64,000 bases of DNA, taken from NCBI RefSeq assembly GCF_019355555.1, contig NZ_CP072141.1, positions 535,501 to 599,500 of the forward strand, written 5' to 3'. Below are positions 53,268 through 62,272 of the stretch, in pieces. The translations under genes were made by a program, and so were the position numbers. Source of the stretch: Rhizobium sp. L51/94 (GTDB lineage Bacteria; Pseudomonadota; Alphaproteobacteria; Rhizobiales; Rhizobiaceae). Positions within the stretch are counted from its first letter, which is position 1; each line of letters starts with the position of its first letter. The notes below the pieces were generated by a model. It was not told the origin of the DNA. It searched no databases and saw only the letters and a list, made by a program, of their open reading frames with translations.

Positions 53268-53284
53268 GTATATCGGTTTGCTGA

Positions 53285-54649
53285 TTACAGGCTTCGAAAA
53301 GACGCCCCCGCGTGCCGCGATGGAAGGCGGTTGCCCTCGCCGAACAGCCTGTTTCGCAACGATCCTTCCGCGTATTCCGTCTTGTAGATGCCGCGATCCT
53401 GCAGCGCCGGCACCACGTATTCGATGAAATCCTCGTAGCTCTCCGGCATCACCGTCCGCGTCAGGTTGAAGCCGTCGATCTCACCTTCGACGATCCAGTC
53501 CTGGAGTTCGTCGGCAACCTCCGATCCATCACCGACGATGGTCGGATAGCGTCCGCCAATTGTCATTTCAGCGAGCAACTGCCGTCTCGTCCAGCCGCGT
53601 TGCTGGGCAACCTGCGCCGCAGATTGGCTGGCATTGGACGGGCCGCCATAGGCAATGTTTTCATCCAGCCCATAGCGGGAAAAATCGATGCCGGTGCTTG
53701 CCGAAAAATGCGCCAGACCGGCCTCCGGGTTGGCATAGCGCAGATAGTCCGCATATTTTTCCTGAGCCGCCTTTGATGTGCGTTCGGCAACGACCGTGAT
53801 GCCGACAAGGATCTTGATGTCGTTGGCGCGTCGCCCGGCTGCCACCAGTTCCTCTCGCAGCAGGCGCGACGTCTTGCGTGCAGCCGCCTTGTCGGTCGCG
53901 GTGATGAAAACGCATTCGGCATGACGGATCGCAAATTGCCGCCCTCGCCCCGACGTCCCTGCCTGGTAGATGACAGGCGTCCGCTGGATCGACGGCTCGC
54001 TGAGATGATAGCCGCTCATCTGGTAAAAAGGCCCGGCGTGGCTGACGGCATGCACTTTTGACGGATCGGCGTAGATGCGGGCTTCGCGGTCTGCCCGGAC
54101 TGCGTCGTCGGCCCAGCTGCCTTCCCAGAGCTTGTAGAGTACCTCGAGGTAGTCGTCCGCGCTGTCGTAGCGTGAGTCGTGAGCTGCTTGAGCGTCCTGG
54201 CCGAGCGCCCGCGCAGCGCTGTCGAGATAACCGGTGACGATATTCCAGCCGATCCGCCCGCCGGTGAGATGGTCGAGCGTCGACATACGGCGCGCGAAAA
54301 GATAGGGCGCCTCGGCATTGACGTTGACCGTCACCCCGAACCCCAGATTCCTGGTGACCGCAGCCATGCCGGATATCAGCAGCGAAGGATCGTTGAGCGG
54401 CAACTGGATCGCTTCGCGCAGCGTCAGGTCCACAGAGCTATCGTAGACGTCATAGACGCCAAGGATATCGGCCAGGAAGACCCCATCGAACAGGCCGCGC
54501 TCCAGGGTCTTGGCGAGCGATGTCCAATGGTCCAACGTCTTATACTCGACGGACCGGTCGCGCGGATGGGTCCACAGGCCATGGTTGATATGACCCACCG
54601 AGTTCATGGTGAAGGCATTGAGGACGATATGCTTTTTTCCAGTCGTCAT
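53285..54649 (-). CDS. FMN-dependent NtaA/SnaA/DszA-type monooxygenase
   Basis: A 454-residue bacterial-luciferase-fold flavin monooxygenase of the nitrilotriacetate monooxygenase group. Hallmarks: LNAFTMNSVGHINHGLWTHP at the start, LFDGVFLADILG, GRIGWNIVTGYLDSAARALG and VIYQAGTSGRGRQFAIRHAE (last two cited over 20 residues or fewer). These need a separate flavin reductase, none of which is nearby. Substrates range from aminopolycarboxylates to sulfur compounds, and nothing here decides. The GntR gene is divergent upstream. Confidence 0.9.
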   Translation of the reverse strand: MTTGKKHIVLNAFTMNSVGHINHGLWTHPRDRSVEYKTLDHWTSLAKTLERGLFDGVFLADILGVYDVYDSSVDLTLREAIQLPLNDPSLLISGMAAVTRNLGFGVTVNVNAEAPYLFARRMSTLDHLTGGRIGWNIVTGYLDSAARALGQDAQAAHDSRYDSADDYLEVLYKLWEGSWADDAVRADREARIYADPSKVHAVSHAGPFYQMSGYHLSEPSIQRTPVIYQAGTSGRGRQFAIRHAECVFITATDKAAARKTSRLLREELVAAGRRANDIKILVGITVVAERTSKAAQEKYADYLRYANPEAGLAHFSASTGIDFSRYGLDENIAYGGPSNASQSAAQVAQQRGWTRRQLLAEMTIGGRYPTIVGDGSEVADELQDWIVEGEIDGFNLTRTVMPESYEDFIEYVVPALQDRGIYKTEYAEGSLRNRLFGEGNRLPSRHAGASFRSL

Positions 54650-54964
54650 CGATAAGCCACCAGTCCCTTTTGCTGAACAATTTCAGACCCCATGACATCC
54701 CTCCGCGTAACGAACACAGCTGCCGTATGGCGCCGCTGCGCGATCATAGGGTCGATGACAGCCCCGACAAAGGGGGGCGTTCTCTCCAACATGCTTCCTG
54801 TGAAAAATTCGACCCAGTTTTCGTGCAACCGAGAAATTCTCGAAGTGCCGCTCGCCACGCCGCAGCAGTAACGAAATCACGCATGATCAGTGGACGCAAT
54901 TGGCATTGCAATCAGTTGCCCGCTATATGTCGCTCCAGACCCTGAACATAAAATCGAGGCCTTG
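54650..54964. other. Divergent intergenic region, monooxygenase/GntR
   Basis: This 315-bp stretch has no credible gene. It should contain promoters for both flanking genes and any GntR operator. I could not identify a clear FadR-type TGGTNNNACCA-like site. Confidence 0.45.
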
Positions 54965-55684
54965 ATGGCAAAGACCGAGACAGACGACAGCGAGGAAACG
55001 ACGCGCGTGCGCGGTTCCGGCACGCAGAGCGTCTATGCCGCGCTGCGCGGTGAAATTCTAGCCATGGTGCTGGCTCCCGGCAGTCCGCTTGATGAGGTAC
55101 GATTGTCCGAGCGCTTCAAGATGTCGCGCACACCCATCCGCGAAGCGCTTCTGCGCCTGGCAGCCGATGGCTTTGTTACGACGCTGCCGAACCGTAACAC
55201 CATCGTCGCCACCATAGATTTTGCAACGCTGCCGACATATTTCGAAGCGCTGGCGCTGATGTACCGCGTCACCACCCGTGGGGCTGCGCTGCGTGGCAAA
55301 CCTGCAGCCATGGCGAAAATCCGTGCCCATCAGCAGCAGTTCGCCGCTGCCGTCGAGGCGCGCGATGCCTTTGCGATGATTGAGGCCAATCGGGAATTTC
55401 ACGTAGCGATCGCCGAACTCGGCGGAAATGCCTACTATACCAATTTCTTTGCCCGGCTGCTCGACGAGGGCCGGCGCATCCTCAGGCTCTATTATTCCAC
55501 CTTCGACGATCGTCTGCCCCGCCAGTATGTCGATGAGCACGAGGAGATGATTGCCGCCATCGAGACGGGCGATGTCGAGCGCGCCGACAGGCTGGCCATC
55601 GATCACGCCGCCCAGATCGTTCGCCAGATACAGGATTACGTCGCGCGCCACCTGCAGGAGCCGATCGATCTAAAGATCGGTTGA
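54965..55684 (+). CDS. GntR-family (FadR/FCD) regulator
   Basis: A 239-residue regulator. The winged helix spans about 20-85 (SPLDEVRLSERFKMSRTPIREALLRLAADG, cited in pieces) and the all-helical FCD ligand domain about 95-230, with EANREFHVAIAELGGN and the metal/ligand histidines in EHEEMIAAIETG and RLAIDHAAQ. Divergent from the monooxygenase, so it probably controls it. Ligand unknown. Confidence 0.88.
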   Translation: MAKTETDDSEETTRVRGSGTQSVYAALRGEILAMVLAPGSPLDEVRLSERFKMSRTPIREALLRLAADGFVTTLPNRNTIVATIDFATLPTYFEALALMYRVTTRGAALRGKPAAMAKIRAHQQQFAAAVEARDAFAMIEANREFHVAIAELGGNAYYTNFFARLLDEGRRILRLYYSTFDDRLPRQYVDEHEEMIAAIETGDVERADRLAIDHAAQIVRQIQDYVARHLQEPIDLKIG

Positions 55685-55990
55685 TGGGGCAAACTTTGAA
55701 TTGGGGAAGCTTTTAGGGACGGCCACGTCGTTTCGCAGCAGCAGGAGAGACGTCAATCTACCCGCCCGATCCTACCCTAAAGCTGATAGCGATCGCGCCC
55801 TGCCCTTTCGGACGGGTGGCTTTTGGCAGATTTTTCGCGGCAGCGATATGGCAAATCGCAGCTCTGCTAAAATGTGGAGTTTTTTTCAAAAGCATATACA
55901 AACCGAACAGAGGTGACGCCGCTTGCGTTCGATAGCGGCACGAGCATCGGTCGCGCATGGCGATCGCTGCACTGCGGACCGGGGATTGTA
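55685..55990. other. Intergenic region before hutC
   Basis: No gene is supported in this 306 bp. An AT-rich block at 55870-55905 (AGTTTTTTTCAAAAGCATATACAAA, cited for position) contains ATATACAA, similar to half of known HutC operators, and is a plausible autoregulatory promoter. Confidence 0.4.
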
Positions 55991-56704
55991 TTGAAGTCCA
56001 TCCATCAGAGCATTTACGACGACATCGAAACCAAGATCATGGACGGCACCTGGCAGCCGGGCCAGCGCATCCCGTTCGAACACGAGCTGGAACGGGAGTA
56101 CGGTTGCTCGCGGATGACCGTCAACAAGGCGCTTACGGCACTTGCCGACCGCGGCATGATCCTGCGCAAGCGCCGCGCCGGCTCCTTCGTCGCACCGCCG
56201 CAGATCGACCGGACCGTCATGGAAATCCAGGATATCGGCGCGGATGCCCGGACTGCCGGGCACGACTACACATTTCGGATCCTGTCCAGCAAGATCGAGC
56301 GCCTTGGCCCGTCGGAGGCCCTGAAACTCTGCGAGGAGGCCGGCAAGGAACTGTTGCGCCTCACCTGCCTTCACATCGTTGATCACAAGCCGCATGCTAT
56401 CGAGCATCGGGTCATCATGCTGGACACTGTGCCGCGCGCGCGCTTCGAAACCTTCGAGACCAAACCGCCCGGCAGCTGGCTGCTTGAACAGGTCCCATGG
56501 TCGGAGGCCCGGCACGTCATCCGGGCAGTTGCGGCCGACAGCAGCACGGCAAAAACCCTCGATATGCAGAAGGGAGAGCCCTGCCTCGTGCTGTCCCGCC
56601 AGACCTGGCAGAGCGGCCGCACCGTGACGTTTGCTGAAATCATTCATCCCGGCGACCGCTATCAGTTCGCAGGTGTCTTCCGCCCCTTGAGTGCAACGGC
56701 GTGA
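55991..56704 (+). CDS. hutC: Histidine-utilisation-type repressor HutC
   Basis: A 237-residue GntR/UTRA regulator counted from a TTG with GGGG seven bases upstream; the same frame is open to 55874. N-terminal winged helix with IPFEHELEREYGCSRMTVNK and C-terminal UTRA domain with LLRLTCLHIVDHKPHAIEHR and VTFAEIIHPGDRYQFAGVF, cited over 20 residues or fewer each. The IPFEHELE segment and the HutD gene 52 bp downstream support HutC, which responds to urocanate. The catabolic hutUHIG genes are not in the window. Confidence 0.82.
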   Translation: MKSIHQSIYDDIETKIMDGTWQPGQRIPFEHELEREYGCSRMTVNKALTALADRGMILRKRRAGSFVAPPQIDRTVMEIQDIGADARTAGHDYTFRILSSKIERLGPSEALKLCEEAGKELLRLTCLHIVDHKPHAIEHRVIMLDTVPRARFETFETKPPGSWLLEQVPWSEARHVIRAVAADSSTAKTLDMQKGEPCLVLSRQTWQSGRTVTFAEIIHPGDRYQFAGVFRPLSATA

Positions 56705-56756
56705 GCACCGTACAATCTTATAGACATTAGCCGATGAACAGAACCATGGGGTCAGC

Positions 56757-57320
56757 ATGACCGTCCTTCGTCTCAGCGACTACAAGCGGATGCCCTGGAA
56801 AAACGGCGGCGGGGAAACGCTGGAAATCGCGGTCTTTGCATCGGCTGTGCCGAACGCCGATTTCGACTGGCGGATCAGCATGGCAACCGTCGCCTCCGAC
56901 GGTCCTTTCTCACGCTTTCCGGCGATAGACCGCATCCTCACGGTTATCCACGGCGATGCCATTGAGCTTGCGGTCGAGGGCCGCGCGCCGGCGATGCTCG
57001 ACCAAAACACCGCGCCCTATGGTTTTCCGGGCGACACTGTGACCTCCGGGCGCCTGCGGGATGGCCCGATCGCCGATCTGAATGTGATGGCGAGACGCGG
57101 TATTGCTCATTCTGTCAAAAGGATCGAGGCCTCCGACCTGCCGCAATCGGAAGCAATGTCCCAGACCTCGTTTCTGTTTGCGCTGGCGCCGATGGCATTC
57201 CGCATAGGTTCGCAAGAGATCGCGCTGCTGCAACACGACACAGTGGATCTCTCGGGCGCAAGGATGACGGATATTGTCGTCGAGACATCCGGTAAAGGCC
57301 TGCTCATCGCCATAGGCTAG
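56757..57320 (+). CDS. hutD: HutD/Ves family protein
   Basis: A 187-residue double-cupin-like protein. The HutD hallmark is YKRMPWKNGGGETLEIA near the N terminus, with DFDWRISMATVASDGPFSRF and INPH-like LTVIHGDAIEL following. HutD is thought to limit or buffer histidine catabolism, perhaps by binding formiminoglutamate or urocanate, without a proven reaction. It sits 52 bp after hutC and is probably in the same transcript. Convergent with putR, 15 bp away. Confidence 0.9.
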   Translation: MTVLRLSDYKRMPWKNGGGETLEIAVFASAVPNADFDWRISMATVASDGPFSRFPAIDRILTVIHGDAIELAVEGRAPAMLDQNTAPYGFPGDTVTSGRLRDGPIADLNVMARRGIAHSVKRIEASDLPQSEAMSQTSFLFALAPMAFRIGSQEIALLQHDTVDLSGARMTDIVVETSGKGLLIAIG

Positions 57321-57335
57321 GGGAATTCGAGCGCA

Positions 57336-57818
57336 TCAGATGCCGCTCTCTTTGATCGCCTGCATCACCACGAAGGTCGATGTACTCGCGACATGCGGCA
57401 GACTTGAAATCTTCTCGCCGAGCACCTGCCGGTATTTCCTGACGTCCGATGTACGGACCTTCAGCAGATAGTCGAACTGGCCGGCAATCATATGGCACTC
57501 CTCGACTTCCTTGATCTTCGCGACCCGGCTGTTGAATTCCTCCAGCGCCTTCTCGCGCGTATCGGACAGCTTCACCTCGGCGAAGGCGATGTGATCGAGG
57601 CCGAGTTTTTGCGGATCGAGCCTGGCATGGAAGCCAAGAATATAGCCGTCTTCCATCAGCCGTTTCAGTCGCACTTGGCAGGGTGTTTTGGAAAGACCTA
57701 CCCTTTTCGACAGGTCCGTAATGGTCATCCGCCCGTCTTCGACAAGCGCATCCATGATTTTTCGGTCGAAATGATCAATTTCACCACCACTGGTCTCATT
57801 AGGCATCGATTTCACCAT
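57336..57818 (-). CDS. putR: Lrp/AsnC-family regulator of proline catabolism
   Basis: A 160-residue feast/famine regulator. The helix-turn-helix is MTITDLSKRVGLSKTPCQVRLKRL (about residues 31-54, cited in part) and the RAM effector domain follows with EVEECHMIAGQFDYLLKVRT. It is divergent from putA, the arrangement known for PutR, which activates putA in response to proline in Agrobacterium and Rhodobacter. The start may be the MPNETSG codon four residues later, since neither has a strong ribosome site. Confidence 0.9.
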   Translation of the reverse strand: MVKSMPNETSGGEIDHFDRKIMDALVEDGRMTITDLSKRVGLSKTPCQVRLKRLMEDGYILGFHARLDPQKLGLDHIAFAEVKLSDTREKALEEFNSRVAKIKEVEECHMIAGQFDYLLKVRTSDVRKYRQVLGEKISSLPHVASTSTFVVMQAIKESGI

Positions 57819-57900
57819 AAAATTACAAATAATCAGAGAAACTGCAATATCGTGGGCGACTATAAGGGCAGATCGACTTCGGCCACAATGCTATAAACGA

Positions 57901-57910
57901 TTCACGTGAA
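57901..57910. promoter_or_regulatory. Palindrome in the putR-putA divergent region
   Basis: TTCACGTGAA is a perfect 10-bp palindrome, 27 bp before the putA start and about 83 bp from putR. AT-rich flanks (ATAATCAGAG, CTATAAACG) suit Lrp-type binding. Candidate PutR site. Confidence 0.45.
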
Positions 57911-57937
57911 ATCACGCATTTGGCAGGGATGACCGCG

Positions 57938-60900
57938 ATGCAGACAGCCGTTCCCGAGAAGACCGTCGAAACCGCTGGCAGCATGCCGATATTCGCGGAT
58001 TTCGCCCCACCCATTTCTCCACCCACACCCCTGCGCCGGGCGATTACAGCGGCCTATCGCATTCCGGAAATGGAATGTGTACCGCGACTGGTGGAAGCGG
58101 CAACTCTGCCCGAAGATATCCGCACTACCGCTAGACAGACCGCTACTAAGCTGATCGTCGCCCTGCGCGCCAAGCATAAAGGCTCCGGCGTCGAGGGCCT
58201 GGTGCATGAATATTCGCTCTCCAGCCAGGAGGGCGTGGCTCTCATGTGCCTTGCCGAGGCGCTGCTGCGTATTCCGGATACTGCCACGCGTGACGCACTG
58301 ATCCGCGACAAGATCGCCAATGGCGACTGGCGCTCGCACATCGGCGGTGGTCGCTCGCTCTTCGTCAATGCCGCCACCTGGGGCCTCGTCGTCACCGGCA
58401 AGCTGACGTCCACCGTCAACGATCCCGGCCTGTCTGCGGCGCTGACGCGGCTGATCGCCCGGGCCGGCGAACCGGTTATCCGCCGCGGCGTCGACATGGC
58501 CATGCGGATGATGGGCGAGCAGTTCGTCACCGGCGAAACCATCGACGAGGCGCTGCGCCGCTCGCGTGCGCTGGAAGCCAGAGGTTTCGGCTATTCCTAC
58601 GACATGCTGGGAGAAGCCGCGACGACGGCAGCCGATGCGAAACGCTATTTTGCCGACTACGAGAATGCCATCCATGCCATCGGCAAGGCATCCGCCGGCC
58701 GCGGCATTTATAGCGGCCCGGGCATCTCCATAAAGCTGTCAGCCCTGCACCCGCGCTATTCGCGCGCCCAGAGCACTCGCGTCATGACCGAACTGCTGCC
58801 GGCCGTCAAAAAGCTCGCTCTCATTGCAAAAGGCTACGATATCGGCCTCAACATTGACGCGGAGGAGGCCGATCGCCTCGAACTGTCGCTCGACCTGCTC
58901 GAAGCCCTGCGCCTCGATCCCGATCTATCCGGCTGGAACGGCATGGGCTTCGTCGTCCAGGCCTATGGCAAACGCTGCCCCGCTGTGCTCGATTTCATCA
59001 TCGATCTCGCAGAGCGGGCCAAGCACCGCATCATGGTTCGTCTCGTCAAGGGTGCCTACTGGGATGCCGAAATCAAGCGCGCGCAGGTCGACGGTCTTGC
59101 TGATTTCCCGGTCTATACCCGCAAGATCTACACAGACGTCTCCTATATCGCCTGCGCGAAAAAGCTGCTGGCATCGAAAGACTGCGTGTTTCCACAGTTC
59201 GCTACCCATAATGCCCAGACACTGGCAACGATCCACGCCATGGCCGGATCCGCCTTCAAGGTCGGCGACTATGAGTTCCAGTGCCTGCATGGCATGGGAG
59301 AGCCGCTCTATGACGAGGTCGTCGGCAGCAGCAATCTCGACCGGCCGTGCCGCATCTACGCTCCTGTCGGCACTCATGAAACACTGCTCGCCTACCTCGT
59401 CCGGCGGCTGCTCGAAAACGGCGCCAATTCCTCCTTCGTCAACCGAATCGCCGATCCGGCCATTTCCATCGACGAACTGACGGCCGATCCCGTCGAAATC
59501 GTCCGCGCAATGCCAACAGTCGGCGCCCGTCATGAGCAGATCAAGCGCCCTGCCGATCTCTACGGCGAACGTCGCAACTCCGCCGGGCTCGATCTCTCAG
59601 ACGAAACCACGTTGTCCGAATTGTCGAGCGTGCTGCGCGAAGGCACGAAAGTCGAATGGACCGCAGTTCCGCCGCGCGACAACGGCAATCCCGCTTTGCC
59701 GGTCCGCAACCCCGCCGACATCAACGACATCGTCGGCACCGTCACAGAGGCGACCGACGCGGACGTAAAGCAGGCCGTCGCTCTCTCCACTGCCGCCACC
59801 GCATCCTGGAGCGCCACGCCAACGGCCGAACGTGCCGCGTGCCTGTTACGCGCCGCCGACCTGCTGCAGCAGCGGATGCCGGACCTTTTGGGACTGATCA
59901 TGCGCGAGGCCGGCAAATCCCTGCCGAACGCCATCGGTGAAGTGCGGGAAGCGATCGATTTCCTGCGGTATTACGCCGAGCAGGCCAACCGCACCCTTGG
60001 CCTTGCGCACCACGCGCTGGGCCCCATTGTCTGCATCAGCCCGTGGAATTTTCCATTGGCGATTTTTGCCGGTCAGATTGCAGCGGCCCTGGTGGGGGGT
60101 AATCCGGTGCTGGCAAAGCCTGCCGAAGAGACGCCGCTCATTGCCGCCGAAGCGGTGCGTATCCTGCATCAGGCAGGCATTCCGGCAGATGCCCTGCAAT
60201 TGCTGCCCGGCGATGGCAGGGTCGGTGCCGCATTGGTTGGAGACGACGCTATTGCCGGCGTCATGTTCACCGGCTCGACGGATGTCGCCCGGCTGATCCA
60301 GGCTGAGCTCGCAAACCGCCTCTCGGAGAATGGCAAGCCAATTCCTTTTATCGCCGAAACAGGCGGTCAGAACGCCATGATCGTCGACAGTTCGGCCCTT
60401 GCCGAACAGGTGGTCGCCGACGTCATCGCTTCAGCCTTCGACAGCGCCGGCCAGCGCTGCTCGGCGTTGCGCGTCCTCTGCCTGCAGGATGAGGTGGCTG
60501 ACCGCGTGCTCGACATGCTGAAAGGCGCCCTCAACGAACTCGTCATCGGCCGCACCGACAGCCTGGCTGTCGACATCGGTCCGGTGATCACGGCCGAAGC
60601 AAAAAGCAATATCGAAAAGCATATCGACGCCATGCGCGACATCGGCGCCAACGTCGAGCAGCTCGCCCTGACAGCAGAAACCGCAAACGGCACGTTCGTT
60701 CCGCCGACGATCATCCAACTCCGCCAGTTGTCGGACCTGAAGCAGGAGGTCTTCGGCCCCGTACTGCACGTGCTGCGCTATCGGCGCGACGATCTCGACC
60801 GGCTGATCGACGATATCAACGCCACAGGCTACGGCCTGACTTTTGGCCTGCACACGCGACTGGACGAAACCATCGCCCATGTGACAAGCCGCGTCAAAGC

Positions 60901-61630
60901 TGGCAATCTCTATGTCAACCGCAACATCATCGGCGCTGTCGTCGGCGTGCAGCCGTTTGGCGGCAGAGGGCTATCCGGCACCGGCCCCAAGGCCGGCGGT
61001 CCGCTCTATCTCGGCCGCTTGGTCTCGACACCTCCAGTGCCCCCGCAGCACAGCTCTGTCCACACCGATCCGGCGCTGCTCGATTTCGCCAAATGGCTGG
61101 ATGGAAAAGACGCCAAGGCGATCGGCAGCGCTGCCCGCGAGAGCGGCCTTTGGTCCGCGCTCGGCCTGATATCGGAACTTGCCGGCCCGGTTGGCGAGCG
61201 TAACCTCTACGCCCTGCACCCGCGCGGAACGATCCTGCTGATGCCGGAGACGGCGGATGGGCTCTATGGGCAGCTATCCGCTGTGCTCGCCACCGGTAAC
61301 AACGCCATCATCGACGCATCGACCGGGTTGGAAGCAGCACTGGAGGGCTTGCCAGCCAGCGTTTCGTCCAGGTTTTCCTTCAGTCCGAACTGGACAGCAT
61401 CGGGGCCGTTTGCAGGTGCGCTGATCGAAGGCGAGGCTGAGCGTATCCGGGCTACCAATACCGCGATCGCCCAGCTGCCGGGGCCGCTGATCATTGTCCA
61501 GGCCGCATCGAGCCTGGAGCTGTCAGACAAACCCGACAGCTATTGCCTGCACTGGCTGCTGGAAGAGGTCTCGACCAGCATCAACACGACAGCCGCCGGC
61601 GGCAATGCCAGCCTGATGTCGATCGGCTAA
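57938..61630 (+). CDS. putA: Bifunctional proline dehydrogenase / glutamate-semialdehyde dehydrogenase PutA
   Basis: A 1230-residue enzyme oxidising proline to glutamate in two channelled steps. The FAD-dependent proline dehydrogenase barrel (about 170-470) has IGLNIDAEEADRLELSLDLL and VRLVKGAYWDAEIKRAQ, each cited over 20 residues or fewer. The NAD-dependent P5C dehydrogenase (about 560-1010) has the oxyanion FSPWNFP-like CISPWNFPLAIF, Glu in FIAETGGQNAM, and catalytic Cys in SAGQRCSALRVL. A C-terminal extra domain (about 1060-1230) makes it a long-type PutA. The N-terminal ribbon-helix-helix repressor domain of E. coli PutA is absent, in line with the separate PutR. Start chosen at ATG 57938 with AGGGA 8 bp upstream; ATG 57929 is in frame. 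Confidence 0.96.
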   Translation: MQTAVPEKTVETAGSMPIFADFAPPISPPTPLRRAITAAYRIPEMECVPRLVEAATLPEDIRTTARQTATKLIVALRAKHKGSGVEGLVHEYSLSSQEGVALMCLAEALLRIPDTATRDALIRDKIANGDWRSHIGGGRSLFVNAATWGLVVTGKLTSTVNDPGLSAALTRLIARAGEPVIRRGVDMAMRMMGEQFVTGETIDEALRRSRALEARGFGYSYDMLGEAATTAADAKRYFADYENAIHAIGKASAGRGIYSGPGISIKLSALHPRYSRAQSTRVMTELLPAVKKLALIAKGYDIGLNIDAEEADRLELSLDLLEALRLDPDLSGWNGMGFVVQAYGKRCPAVLDFIIDLAERAKHRIMVRLVKGAYWDAEIKRAQVDGLADFPVYTRKIYTDVSYIACAKKLLASKDCVFPQFATHNAQTLATIHAMAGSAFKVGDYEFQCLHGMGEPLYDEVVGSSNLDRPCRIYAPVGTHETLLAYLVRRLLENGANSSFVNRIADPAISIDELTADPVEIVRAMPTVGARHEQIKRPADLYGERRNSAGLDLSDETTLSELSSVLREGTKVEWTAVPPRDNGNPALPVRNPADINDIVGTVTEATDADVKQAVALSTAATASWSATPTAERAACLLRAADLLQQRMPDLLGLIMREAGKSLPNAIGEVREAIDFLRYYAEQANRTLGLAHHALGPIVCISPWNFPLAIFAGQIAAALVGGNPVLAKPAEETPLIAAEAVRILHQAGIPADALQLLPGDGRVGAALVGDDAIAGVMFTGSTDVARLIQAELANRLSENGKPIPFIAETGGQNAMIVDSSALAEQVVADVIASAFDSAGQRCSALRVLCLQDEVADRVLDMLKGALNELVIGRTDSLAVDIGPVITAEAKSNIEKHIDAMRDIGANVEQLALTAETANGTFVPPTIIQLRQLSDLKQEVFGPVLHVLRYRRDDLDRLIDDINATGYGLTFGLHTRLDETIAHVTSRVKAGNLYVNRNIIGAVVGVQPFGGRGLSGTGPKAGGPLYLGRLVSTPPVPPQHSSVHTDPALLDFAKWLDGKDAKAIGSAARESGLWSALGLISELAGPVGERNLYALHPRGTILLMPETADGLYGQLSAVLATGNNAIIDASTGLEAALEGLPASVSSRFSFSPNWTASGPFAGALIEGEAERIRATNTAIAQLPGPLIIVQAASSLELSDKPDSYCLHWLLEEVSTSINTTAAGGNASLMSIG

Positions 61631-61649
61631 CCGGCCGCACGCCGATTTG

Positions 61650-61674
61650 AAAAGTGGCCGCTCGAGGCGGCCAC
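61650..61674 (-). terminator. Hairpin terminator between putA and the exported-protein gene
   Basis: GTGGCCGC and GCGGCCAC form an 8-bp stem around a 5-base loop, followed by TTTT on the minus strand. It lies 30 bp past the stop of the minus-strand gene. Confidence 0.7.
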
Positions 61675-61703
61675 CGATGTCTGGCTTGCAGGATAGGCCG
61701 GAA

Positions 61704-62162
61704 TTACTCCGGCGCCTTCTGGGTCTGCATGCACTCGGTCAGGCCCATGAATGCCTTCTCGACACCTTCGAGCGGAAACTCGACGCTGCTGGCATTGGCC
61801 TTGACCGCGAGCGTCTTGCCCGTCGTCAACGCCGTGACGGCCTCGGTCGTGTTCGGCACGTCAATGGTGGCGGTGGCGTCGGTATCGGCGGTCGAGGAGA
61901 AATCCGTCGGAGCCCCGCCATCCACAGACCACGTACCTTTCACCGCATCGCCTTTGGCAATGGTGAACTTGGGCGAATTGGCAAACAGCACGACCTTGTC
62001 GCCGACGGCGAGAAGCCCAACTCCGGCATCTATGTTCTGCGCCAGGCAGCCGGTGAAACTATCGCCGTCCTTCAACGGCATGACCGCAAAATCAGCGGCA
62101 TCGGTAGCACCGGAAAGCAACAGGGCGGCGAGCGCCATGCTGGAGAATTTGAACCTGTTCAC
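61704..62162 (-). CDS. Small exported protein of unknown function
   Basis: A 152-residue protein with a signal peptide (VNRFKFSSMALAALLLSG, cleavage near ATDAADF). The mature part is Thr/Ala/Asp-rich and has two cysteines (FTGCLAQN and LTECMQTQ) that could form a disulfide. The GTG start is chosen because AAGGAAA stands six bases before it and leaves a clean signal. General look is of periplasmic invasion-associated-like proteins, but I would not assign a family. Confidence 0.7.
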   Translation of the reverse strand: MNRFKFSSMALAALLLSGATDAADFAVMPLKDGDSFTGCLAQNIDAGVGLLAVGDKVVLFANSPKFTIAKGDAVKGTWSVDGGAPTDFSSTADTDATATIDVPNTTEAVTALTTGKTLAVKANASSVEFPLEGVEKAFMGLTECMQTQKAPE

Positions 62163-62272
62163 GGATGTTTCCTTTGTGGGAGAGGTTTGGGAGTTCGGCA
62201 CGACAAGTCATCCACGAGGCAAGACAGCCTGTGCGGATGAAAATTGGACAGCGATGGCTACCCGCTGCAGGC

